From positions 1 to 15,963 of the forward strand of contig QKYT01000204.1 in assembly GCA_003550305.1 (NCBI GenBank): a stretch of DNA of 15,963 nucleotides, written 5' to 3'. The translations under genes and the position numbers were made by a program. The notes beneath the pieces were generated by a model. It was not told the DNA's origin and searched no databases. It saw only the letters and a program-made list of their open reading frames with translations. This DNA is from Glomus cerebriforme (lineage: Eukaryota > Glomeromycota > Glomeromycetes > Glomerales > Glomeraceae). Below are positions 8,825-15,930 of this stretch, in pieces. Position 1 is the first letter of the stretch. Every line of letters starts with the position of its first letter.

Positions 8825-9035
8825 TGGTTTCGTGGACTTTAGTTTGTAAAGCCAGCCGGTTTGAAATAAAATTTTTAGTAACCGCGGAAGGTTATGTATG
8901 CGAACCAGGCGGGGAGTAGTCGCAAAGTGGGCGACAGCCTAAGGGAAGCGTAAGGAACCGTGGTTTCGTGGACTTTTTATTGTAAAAGCCAGCCGTTTGG
9001 AAATAGAAACATTTTTTTATTTTTGGTTACTGCGG
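8825..9035 (-). repeat. duplicated GC-richer module with hairpins
   Basis: Two direct copies, 8825-8887 and 8961-9035, share TGGTTTCGTGGACTTT, then AAGCCAGCCG and a CCGCGG or CTGCGG end. Each contains a hairpin: GG-A-CTTTA/TAAAG-CC at 8834-8853 and GG-A-CTTTT/AAAAG-CC at 8970-8990. The last stem pair changes from A-T to T-A, a compensatory difference. Between the copies is another fold, AGGC(8907)...GTCGC(8919)/GCGAC(8931)..GCCT(8937). The arrangement resembles tandem 5' monomers of a retroelement or a structured RNA. The transcript strand is taken from the element's tail. Confidence 0.6.
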
Positions 9036-9075
9036 ATTTTTTTGGTCGGGGGGGAAGCAGGAGAGAGTTTCCTTT

Positions 9076-9091
9076 TAATCAATGATTTATT
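9076..9091 (+). repeat. target-site duplication, right copy
   Basis: Exact match of 16 bases to 8212-8227 (TAATCAATGATTTATT), adjoining the 5' end of the minus-strand retroposon. Confidence 0.8.
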
Positions 9092-9184
9092 ACATAATTT
9101 TTTATTTATTTGCATGCATCACATTCATCACATGCCATAACTTTACTCATATTATAATATCATTACTATATTTTTAATTAGTAA

Positions 9185-9455
9185 CTAGTTTGCTACCCGT
9201 TGCTTTGCAATGGGTTTTAAATTTTACTTATAATTTTTAATTCCGGCCAGAATTATGTGTATGCACATCAATGTCCTTTTTTTGGAATTTTGTGTAACCT
9301 TGTACTACCATTTGATCCAATTTTCGTAGGAAATAAAATTGCCTTTTTTAGACTTTGTGTAACGTAACGTGATTAGGTTACACAACTTTAAAGAATTTAT
9401 TTATACAGTTAATCTAAACGTTACGGTTACACACAAATCTTTTTAATTATATAGA
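9185..9455 (-). mobile_element. non-autonomous Helitron (271 bp)
   Basis: On the minus strand the element starts with TCTATATAATTAAAAAG at 9455 and ends with CTAG at 9188-9185. Six bases before the CTAG lies a 9-bp hairpin (ACCCATTGC AAA GCAACGGGT, 9215-9195, one G-T pair). It is preceded by A and followed by T, the canonical A^TC...CTRR^T insertion pattern of Helitrons. The interior carries several GTGTAAC/GTTACAC motifs in both orientations and no reading frame. An alternative TC five bases upstream (9460) also follows an A. The autonomous partner, a Rep/helicase protein, is not in the window. Confidence 0.85.
9195..9215 (-). other. Helitron 3' terminal hairpin
   Basis: Nine-base arms with a 3-base loop; on the plus strand ACCCGTTGC TTT GCAATGGGT. 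It stands 6 nt before CTAG, the position where Helitron termination hairpins lie. Confidence 0.85.
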
Positions 9456-9867
9456 TATGATAAATTATGCATGATCAAATAATTCATCATTCAATAAAGC
9501 AAACATTATTATTTATTTGTATTATTAGTTAAATCATGAGTCATTAACAAACTATAGAAACTTTTCATGTGAACAAAATTGCATGATCGGAATTTTGCGT
9601 TGAACTTATTATTGCATTTATTTGTAGTTTTAATATTTTTAATATGTCATTTTTTTTCAAAATTCCTATTAACGAAGTTGTTAAAAATATGAATCATAAA
9701 TATATTATAATTTTCCTTTAAATTAAACTTTATTCACTTTATAAAAAATATTTTATTGATTCTAAAAAAAAATAAATATAAATAAAGATTTCTATAAATA
9801 ATACGCAATTCTAATAGAACATTTACAATAATTTAAATAATTTATATTGCGTCATATCACTAACTAA
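9456..9867. other. gene-free AT-rich stretch downstream of the secreted-repeat gene
   Basis: It holds the 3' flank of the minus-strand gene. I see no AATAAA close to the stop; the AATATAAA about 20 bases beyond it on the minus strand is the nearest candidate polyadenylation signal. No repeats or frames stand out. Confidence 0.6.
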
Positions 9868-10397
9868 TTAATAAGTCTTTGGAGGAGCAGAGTAGGTTTC
9901 TGGAGTAGGAGTAGAGTAGGTATTGTAATCACTCTTTGGAGCAGGGGCAGAGTAACTATTGTAATCACTCTTTGGAGGAGGAGGAGGACTATTATAGTCA
10001 CTCTTTGGAGGAGGACTATTGTAGTCACTCTTTGGAGGAGGACTACTGTAGTCACTCTTTGGAGGACTATCGTAATCACTCTTTGGAGGACTATCGTAAT
10101 CACTCTTTGGTTTCTTGTGTTTTTTGGGTTTTTCGTAATCTGAAGAAGGTGTACTGTATGATGGACTACCATAAGAAGGTGTACTGTATGATGGACTACC
10201 ATAAGAAGGTGTACTGTATGACGGACTACCATAAGAAGGTGCATCAGGAACAGGTGCTATAAGAAAAAAAAGACCAAATGTTCATTAATAACTAATTCTT
10301 TTTTTTTCTTTAAAATTTAATTATCATACTTACAGGCATTGACCATAAAGGCAGCCAAGACGGTGAAGAAAAGGGTGATGAGATATCTTGTATTCAT
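9868..10397 (-). CDS. secreted Pro/Tyr/Ser-rich repeat protein, 150 aa, one intron
   Basis: Exon 1 is 10397-10334 and exon 2 is 10256-9868; the 77-nt intron (10333-10257) has donor GTAAGTATG and acceptor TTCTTATAG, phase 1. Residues 1-21 form a clear signal peptide (MNTRYLITLF... ending MVNA), with cleavage likely after Ala21. Then come three exact PSYGSPSYST decamers (28-57), a basic patch KPKKHKKPK (64-72), and seven KSDY-headed repeats (72-140) with SPP to SPPPPP runs, ending in PPKTY. The mature part has no cysteine. It was probably exported to the cell wall or the host interface. The SPPPPP-plus-Tyr pattern recalls plant extensins, but homology is not implied. A TATA box lies about 90 bp upstream. 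The name and target are unknown. Confidence 0.88.
10257..10333 (-). other. intron of the secreted repeat gene
   Basis: 77 nt, GTAAGT...TATAG, placed exactly where the signal peptide ends. Splicing it out joins the ATG exon to the repeat exon in frame; without splicing the frame stops within a few codons. Confidence 0.88.
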
Positions 10398-10484
10398 TTT
10401 TAGTAATTATTTTTTTAAAGAATTATATATTTTATTCTTTATTCTTATTAAGAATGAAAAAAAGACGAAGAGTTTTCAACGGTT

Positions 10485-10493
10485 GTTTATATA
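10485..10493 (-). promoter_or_regulatory. TATA box of the secreted repeat gene
   Basis: TATATAAAC on the minus strand, about 90 bases before the ATG. It is followed by a stretch with TCGTC and a T-run typical of a start region. Two GTCATTCT direct repeats (10519-10526 and 10537-10544) stand just upstream and could be activator sites. Confidence 0.6.
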
Positions 10494-10637
10494 GCTTATT
10501 TTTTTCATAGAAAAGATAGTCATTCTCAAAAAGCGCGTCATTCTATTTCTAATAACAATGACCTTGAAATATTTACGCGACACTTGTTTTTACACTGCCA
10601 CGATCAAACAAAAAAAAAAATTAGCCTTTATTGTTTT

Positions 10638-10815
10638 AAAAATTTATTGCGCCGAAAAAAGCAATTTTTTTTTTTTAGATTTGGCTGTGTTTTAAATGAA
10701 ATTAGCCATCTAAAATGATCCGCGAAATATTTAATTCCTTTTTTTGGTAATTTTTCATAATCGAAGAAAATTAAAAAATTCATTGCGCCCGATATAAAAA
10801 AAAAATTTTTTTTTG
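10638..10815 (+). repeat. diverged direct duplication around ATTGCGCC
   Basis: AAAATTTATTGCGCCGAAAA (from about 10637) recurs about 133 bp on as AAAAATTCATTGCGCCCGAT (from about 10773). Both are followed by long A/T runs and GATTT or GATTTT. The 68-codon minus-strand frame over this stretch is rich in Phe and Lys because of the T and A runs, and I do not treat it as a gene. Confidence 0.5.
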
Positions 10816-10834
10816 ATTTTAGAAAGAAACCCAA

Positions 10835-11600
10835 ATATTTTGTTTATTTTTGTAAGCCATTATAATTAAGATCCAATAAAATCTGAAAAAAAGCCAAGAA
10901 AAAATTTTCTGGAAAAAAAATGTGTAATTCATATTACATAATAAATTAATAAATCAATGTTATACCGGAACGGGAAACGGGTTACTCAGCTTTAATAAGC
11001 CTAGGCTACTAAAAGATGTAAAAGATGAAAAAACACAATGATTAAACGTTTTACAAAGCCCAATACAAACCACAATTAAATAATTTGAACTTGTTGATAT
11101 AATAACACAATCGGTAATATAATCGATCCTCAATCTTTGATATTTAATTAAATTTGTTACTTTTTGTTGCTTTCGTTATAGTTTGAACTTTTATTACCCT
11201 CTATTTATAAAACAGGATCGAACTAATGGATGATAATTATATGTGAATGATAATATTTTTTTACATTTATTTACGTTAGATAAAGGCTGATGTGTTGCAC
11301 ATAAGTTCTGACCAATCAAATCAAACTTTAAAACCGACCGACTGAAACCGACCAAGCAGAACTAATAATAATAAGCCTTTAGAAAGAAATCTACTTAAAT
11401 AAGATGGACCGAATCTTTTAAGCCACTTGATCGATTAAAAAAGCCATACAAGCCATACAAGCCATAATTGCATCACCTTTTTTATCGATCGATCGCGTTA
11501 ATTATAATAACCATGCATGTGACTTTATCAAATGAATTTCGCGAATAATTTTCTATATAATTATATATATTTTTTTTACTGGTTTTTATTTATTTCACAA
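10835..11600. other. gene-free intergenic stretch with small symmetric sites
   Basis: It contains a 10-bp palindrome AGCCTAGGCT (10998-11007), direct repeats AAACCGACC (11331-11339 and 11345-11353) beside a CCAAT (about 11312), three AAGCCATAC-type steps near 11441-11466, and an ATCGATCGATCG run near 11483. The local G+C is higher than in the flanks, so this may be regulatory DNA, but no transcript can be assigned. Confidence 0.45.
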
Positions 11601-11667
11601 TAATTACAATAACTCATTTTTACATGTATGATAATTAAGCGAATATGTTTTAACATTTTCTATGTAG

Positions 11668-11738
11668 AATGTGATATAGTACTTTATTTTTATTTTTATG
11701 TAAAGACGCGGATTCAATACAAAATGTGATATAGTACT
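11668..11738 (+). repeat. 16-bp direct repeat AATGTGATATAGTACT
   Basis: Exact copies at 11668-11683 and 11723-11738, 55 bp apart start to start. They could be a small tandem duplication. Downstream are a CACGTG (about 11816), a CCAAT (about 11832) and a second CACGTG (about 12125), on the side of the 12373 gene. Confidence 0.7.
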
Positions 11739-12220
11739 AATAATAATTAAGTAATATAAAAGTTCAAAAATTTTATCATCAATCATGTGACAATTGTGAC
11801 ATCATATAAATCTCTCACGTGCAATTTAATAACCAATAAAAATTTGCGTAACTAAATTACATAGTAACACTGATTACCGGCCACAGTACCCGGGTATCTT
11901 GACAAATTTCGGAAGGTTGTATAACTCGAATTTTTTTTTCTATTAATAGGAAAAATATTTGTGTAATTTCTGACTTTGAGTAAAATTAGATTCTTAAAAT
12001 AAATAATACCAAATAGAAAACAAATAAAAAATGAAACTTTTTTTTTTCGCGCATGTACAATTTCCCGCAATATACGGTATTTACCATAAAATTAATAATT
12101 GTGGCTAAAATTTTTTTTTTCTTTCACGTGAACTATTTATAATTTTTTCTAAATACGTATGTTTATGAAAACCTTAAAATTTTTTACACGTTATTTGTCT
12201 GTTTGAGGCTTATGATGATG

Positions 12221-12228
12221 TATAAATA
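12221..12228 (+). promoter_or_regulatory. TATA box and pyrimidine start tract of the 12373 gene
   Basis: TATAAATA lies 145-152 bases before the ATG and is followed by a strong C/T tract (12231-12269), a usual fungal transcription-start context. A later ATATATAAAA near 12345 is too close to the ATG to be the main box. Confidence 0.55.
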
Positions 12229-12372
12229 AAGTTTTCTTTCTTTTCTCTCTCTCTTTTTTTTTTTTCCTTTTATTGTAATGTTTGTAACGTTTGTAACGTA
12301 ATGTAAAAGAAATTTTCTTAATAAAAAAAAAACCAGAGAGAAACCATATATAAAAATTATAAAATATTAAAA

Positions 12373-12867
12373 ATGTCATTTAAAAATAATTCAATCACAT
12401 TATTTTTAACAAATCTATTAACATTTTATTGTAAGTTTTTTATATACAGTACATATCTCAAAAGTTAATATTTTTCAACTAATTCTCTTTTTTTTTTTTC
12501 AGTTAATCAAGATCCTAAATCCGAAACTGAACCATTCTTATTATCTAATAATCCTAATGATGAACCTGAATATGATGATGAATGTAAAGATTGGGTTTCT
12601 AGTAGATGTTATTACGATTTTTTATTATCTTTAGGACAAAAGAAAAAAAAGAAGGTCACTAAACAATTATCTTATATTAAATATAAAGAATTAAAACAAA
12701 AGAAATTGTTACATTTGGATTTTTTAAAAGAGGAGCTTTATGATAAGACGGATTATGATGTTCATTCAATCATAAAACAACTTAGATATGAACAAGAAAT
12801 GAGGAAATATAAGGATAAGGATTGTGATGATGAAAAAGATGATGAGAATGTTGTTGTTAATGTTTAG
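12373..12867 (+). CDS. candidate secreted Lys/Asp-rich protein, 140 aa, one intron
   Basis: Exon 1 is 12373-12430 and exon 2 is 12503-12867. The 72-nt intron has donor GTAAGTTTT, branch-like CTAAT and a long T tract before CAG, phase 1. Spliced, it gives 140 codons then TAG. Residues 7-20 are hydrophobic (SITLFLTNLLTFYF) and look like a short signal peptide or anchor. The rest is soluble and charged: an acidic stretch (39-46), cysteines at 47, 55 and 127, a KKKKK run (66-70) that could act as a nuclear signal, helical Lys/Leu-rich middle, and an acidic DDEKDDE tail before VVVNV. Codons strongly prefer A/T endings. Two AATAAA signals follow. I recognise no family; a lineage-specific effector-like protein is an inference. 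Confidence 0.8.
12431..12502 (+). other. intron of the 12373 gene
   Basis: 72 nt; GTAAGT donor, TCAACTAATTC branch region about 25 nt before the acceptor, long T tract then CAG. The spliced frame is open to 12867. Confidence 0.85.
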
Positions 12868-12910
12868 TATAAACAAATTATTCCTTTTTTTTTTGTTAAT
12901 GGAAGTTGTT

Positions 12911-12942
12911 CATCTTGGCAGTGCAATAGCCGAGCCACGATG
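12911..12942 (+). other. hairpin just before the polyadenylation signal
   Basis: CATC..GGC (12911-12919) can pair with GCC..GATG (12934-12942) across a 2x2 internal loop, and an alternative GGC/GCC pairing exists inside it. It is GC-richer than its flanks and lies in the 3' UTR of the 12373 gene. Confidence 0.4.
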
Positions 12943-12958
12943 AATAAAAATTAATAAA
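12943..12958 (+). terminator. polyadenylation signals of the 12373 gene
   Basis: AATAAA occurs at 12943-12948 and again at 12953-12958, about 76-91 bases after the stop, followed by a T/G-rich stretch (TGTCATTGTTTAATTGG). This is the usual layout of a cleavage and polyadenylation site. Confidence 0.65.
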
Positions 12959-14008
12959 TGTCATTGTTTAATTGGAGAATTTTTATAAAACAAAGTTAAA
13001 AAAGTTTTGAAGTAAACATTTTATTTGGTGAAATAAATGAAATAACAGATAAATATGAAATGTTGTAATAACCGTTTAATTTTTCACATAATCACTGATA
13101 GTAAATTACTAAATAATTATGTAAGTTGAATTTGTCATGATGTATCACCAACAAAATTTTTCACCCAACGTGATTTTTGACCGGAATTAAGAAATTAACC
13201 TTTTTATATCTAAATTTTTTTGATTGGATATAATTTCTTTAGTATTTACTAGTTTATCATACTGTTACTGTCTGTACAGTATATACTGTTCGTTAACTGT
13301 TAAATGGCACATTTAGACAAACTTTCGAGCGAGATATAAAATATTACTGCAGTAATTTTTTGTTTTATTATGAGATGAATTATTTTTCAATAAAAAAAAA
13401 AAAAATTTTTTTTGAATTTACAAATGTTAAGCAGTAAGAAAGTCAAAAAATATAAATAAAATTTCTACCAGCGTTAAAAAAAAAAAAATTTAAAATTGTA
13501 TAAAAATTATTGCTAGATAGATTAATACAAAAAAAAAATAATATAACTTTTCCTCCGCTTTATGAAAAATGAAAAATCAAAATCATCTCTTTTCAAAAAG
13601 ATTTTTTTTGTTATTTTTTTTGTTATTTTTTTTTTTTGTTTTTTTTTTCGTTAGATTGAAATAATAATTTTTCTAGAATTGATTTTGATCGTGAAAATTA
13701 TTAAAAATAAAAAAATCATTTTTCTTATCGATATCTAAAAATAAAAAAAAATTGTGAATCGCGATTCAAAAAATAAAATAAATTTGTATATATATAGGAT
13801 ATTGATAAAAAAAAAAGATTTTTTTTTAAAGTTCAAAATCAAATTCCAAGAAAAATTCCAAAATTATAATCGTTACGTCATTCTTTATAATGAAAAAAAG
13901 TAAAAAAAAGAAGAATGACTCTCACAGCAAAATTTTTGAGAATTTGCAAATTAAAAACTATTATAAAAAAAGTTGAAAATATAAAAAAAAAAGCAAATTC
14001 TATCTCTT

Positions 14009-14050
14009 TTTTTTTTTTTTTATTTTTTTTTTTTTTTTTTTTTTTTTTTG
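14009..14050 (+). repeat. long T homopolymer
   Basis: An almost uninterrupted T run with a single A, about 40 bases long. Its length is probably unreliable in sequencing. Confidence 0.85.
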
Positions 14051-14160
14051 TTTTTTGTGAATTTTAATAATTTTTTTTTGTTTTTGAAAATAATATGAAA
14101 AATCTACAACGCCAATTCCATAAAAATAAAAAGAAGACGCGAAAGGTTTCCCATTAAAAA

Positions 14161-14175
14161 ATATATATATATATA
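14161..14175 (+). repeat. (AT)7 microsatellite
   Basis: A simple AT dinucleotide run followed by AAGACG. Confidence 0.9.
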
Positions 14176-14261
14176 AGACGAAAAATAAATTAAAAAAAAA
14201 ATAATAATAATAAAGGAAACTGCTTCGTAAGAGTTATTGATCGTCTTAGTTGTAAAAGAAG

Positions 14262-14276
14262 CCAATCACGCCCAAT
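14262..14276 (+). promoter_or_regulatory. paired CCAAT boxes
   Basis: CCAAT at 14262-14266 and 14272-14276, exactly 10 bp apart, in a patch that is less AT-rich than its surroundings. The spacing of one helical turn fits promoter DNA. If so, the transcript would run rightwards towards the coding-like stretch at 14481, but no start codon ties them together. Confidence 0.35.
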
Positions 14277-14480
14277 GAAAATAAAACAAGTTTGGATCGT
14301 GTCGTAGTAAATTCATGTAAAAAAAAATAAAATAAAAAAAAAGATAAAATAGCGCTAAACAATCCGCGGAAATATGGGCCCAAATTTTAATAACGTTGCG
14401 AGTTGTGTTTTTTTGTTACTATTCTAAAGATTTCTGCTTCTTAATAAAATGTTCATTTTGTATAGAAAGTAGCATTATAA

Positions 14481-14615
14481 TGGTCGCTTGAAATCTTTTG
14501 TTGGGTTCTTGCTGTTGAGAATAATGGTGAGATCTTTGATGAGCATCTCGTTGAAGCAAATATAGACAAGTACGGACGAGCAAGAATCGACTCTGATTAT
14601 ATAATGATCTTGTAA
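14481..14615 (+). pseudogene. coding-like fragment, 44 codons, unidentified
   Basis: After a TAA at 14478-14480 the plus-strand frame is open for 44 codons to a TAA at 14613-14615. It reads like real protein (contains IFCWVLAVENNGEIFDEH and IDKYGRARIDSD) and is clearly less AT-rich than the flanks. It has no ATG until near its end and no good acceptor in frame, so it is either an internal exon with unseen boundaries or a gene fragment. I do not recognise the family. Confidence 0.35.
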
Positions 14616-14968
14616 CAATAATTATTTTTTTTTGAACAAATATTAATGTTTGTTGTTGCCAAAATTCAAGTTAATTATAATCATCTATATTATTAGTACA
14701 TTAACACTAAAAAAAAAAATGAATGAAAAATATATTAGAAAGCTGTATTAAGATAACTTAATGGATTGCGAATCAAGAAACACTTACACTTCAACATCTT
14801 TCGTCCGCTGTTCTTACCAATTAAAAATTGGCAAGAACATTCAATGATATATTTAACTTGAGAATTAGCGTAGAATTATTAGGTTATAATAATTAATTAA
14901 AAGTAGAATTTTTTGAAGATTATCGGATTTTTTTTTTGTATTTAGGACGTGGTTGTGTGAGAACTTGG

Positions 14969-15170
14969 TTTGTCGCAATTTGTTGAAGGAGCCAAAAAAT
15001 TGCATATTTTCATTAAAAGTACTCGATGATTATTATGATCATTAAAGGAAGCCTAAGTGAATTTTGTTGAATTTTGTCGCAATTTGTTGAAGAAGACCAA
15101 CAATTGCATCTTTCATTAAAAGTACTCGATTATTATGATCATTAAGAAAGCCTATAAAGTGAGATCCAGA
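14969..15170 (+). repeat. 104-bp tandem duplication
   Basis: TTTGTCGCAATTTGTTGAAG at 14970 recurs 104 bp downstream at 15074, and the following sequence through TTTCATTAAAAGTACTCGAT and TATTATGATCATTAA is conserved with small indels. The first copy lies in a plus-strand open stretch (CRNLLKEPKNCIFSLKV, stop at TAA in GATCATTAA), preceded by a T tract and TTTAG (about 14944) that looks like an acceptor. The second copy is frame-shifted in the same place. This may be a duplicated exon or 3' UTR. Confidence 0.75.
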
Positions 15171-15217
15171 GGGACTTTCCAAGTTTCATCTAAAAATCCT
15201 CAAATCTTCATTTGAAT

Positions 15218-15298
15218 CGATACGGAAATATTAAATTAATTAATATACAACTTGATGTCTCCACCAAACGTATCGATAAATATTAAATTATATTAATC
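15218..15298 (+). repeat. diverged direct repeat CGATA..AAATATTAAATTA
   Basis: CGATACGGAAATATTAAATT (15218) and CGATAAATATTAAATT (15274) are followed by similar TTAAT strings. The spacing is about 56 bp. It lies between the tandem duplication and the interrupted frame at 15340. Confidence 0.5.
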
Positions 15299-15339
15299 TA
15301 TAAAAATATACTATTTATCTGTATAAAAAAAAAAAAAAA

Positions 15340-15654
15340 ATGATGAAAATTAGAAAAAATTTGATTTCAAAACTCTATATTTTTAAGACTTACAATAAAA
15401 ATAAAAAAGCCTTCAATGGGGGAGATTTTCAAAGCATGGCACAAGAAGCAGTATCAATGAAATTAATGATTAGGAGAGTCGCCAATTAAATATATCGGAA
15501 TGCTTTGATCGTTAAACGAGACGCAGCATTAGGAAGCCATGCCGGGAATTTTTCTATGTTAATCTTGAAAAAAAAGGGAGTGATGCCAATTTACAACACA
15601 TATTATTCGAGATCTAGGCCAATGTCTCGAGAAGTTCATGTATTTATAAACTAG
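15340..15654 (+). pseudogene. open frame interrupted by one TAA, unidentified
   Basis: An ATG at 15340, directly after a run of 16 A, opens 49 codons (includes NGGDFQSMAQEAVSMKLM) to a TAA at 15487-15489. The same frame then continues for 54 more codons (includes RDAALGSHAGNFSMLILKKK) to a TAG at 15652-15654. One stop in 104 codons at this composition is fewer than chance would give, so a gene with a nonsense change, a sequencing error or an undetected intron are all possible. The minus strand is also partly open here. No family is recognised and there is no clear promoter. Confidence 0.35.
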
Positions 15655-15926
15655 ACAATAAAGGTATGGCTTAAAATTGATGGAAATATCAAATTTAGTA
15701 AAAATTTTTTGGTGAATGGGAAAAAAAATTTTTTTTCACAAAATAAATTGATTGAAACCTGTTAGGCGATTGAATAATTGTGGCTTAGATACTAAAGTTC
15801 GAGAATTTTTGGTAAGTCTGGGATTCGGTAATATGAGGATTAATGTTAAATTTTGTAAAAAAAAAGAATGGCTTAGATTAAAAACAAAACGGGAAGGCTT
15901 AGGAGGGAAAAGCGAAGAAAGCTATT

Positions 15927-15930
<4 letters not shown>

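Larger units (their letters stand above)
8228..9075 (-). mobile_element. non-LTR retroposon or SINE-like element
   Basis: The segment is bounded by exact 16-bp direct repeats (8212-8227 and 9076-9091), the length typical of target-primed retrotransposition. On the minus strand it ends in an A-rich tail of AAAAT-type units (8228-8250) directly against the duplication. The 5' part, read on the minus strand, holds two copies of a GC-richer module. The middle is pyrimidine-rich, and the 3' part has a 42-residue frame. No reverse transcriptase is present. It is therefore non-autonomous: either a SINE or a LINE derivative that kept 5' UTR monomers, the start of an ORF and the 3' end. No tRNA-type promoter boxes were convincing. 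Confidence 0.75.
12960..14220. other. gene-free low-complexity stretch with palindromes
   Basis: Mostly A/T runs. Seen within it: an ACTGT-rich patch with ACTGT-CTGT-ACAGT (about 13267-13280), a perfect 14-bp palindrome ATTACTGCAGTAAT (13343-13356), and an inverted pair GTCATTCTT/AAGAATGAC (13877-13885 and 13911-13919). Several T-rich runs follow around 13600-13650. No open frame or splice pair is convincing. Confidence 0.6.

Noticed and set aside
8805..8850. Possible 5.8S rRNA fragment (CGGATATCTTGGTTTCG resembles CGGATCTCTTGGTTCTCG)
   Set aside because: The match ends after about 15 bases, the following universally conserved 5.8S sequence is absent, and the segment is explained by the duplicated retroposon module.
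9864..10244. Minus-strand 126-codon frame (MHLLMVV repeats)
   Set aside because: It is a shifted frame of the same repeat exon, has no signal peptide and ignores the well-formed intron.
9936..10262. Plus-strand 108-codon frame over the repeat gene
   Set aside because: It is the antisense of the minus-strand repeat exon. The repetitive DNA keeps several frames open, while only the minus-strand spliced frame has a signal peptide, good splice sites and a TATA box.
10628..10834. Minus-strand 68-codon frame rich in Phe and Lys
   Set aside because: It is produced by T and A runs over a diverged duplication; no promoter, splice site or protein character.
11604..12379. Three minus-strand frames of 60-72 codons
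   Set aside because: They are low-complexity Ile/Tyr/Lys translations of AT-rich promoter and leader DNA of the plus-strand gene. The stretch at 11870-11920 with CCGGCC and CCCGGG is GC-richer but not supported as coding.
14487..14540. Possible Crinkler-type N-terminus (IFCWVL)
   Set aside because: Only a few residues resemble the LFC-VL start of that family; there is no initiating ATG and the downstream residues do not follow the family pattern.
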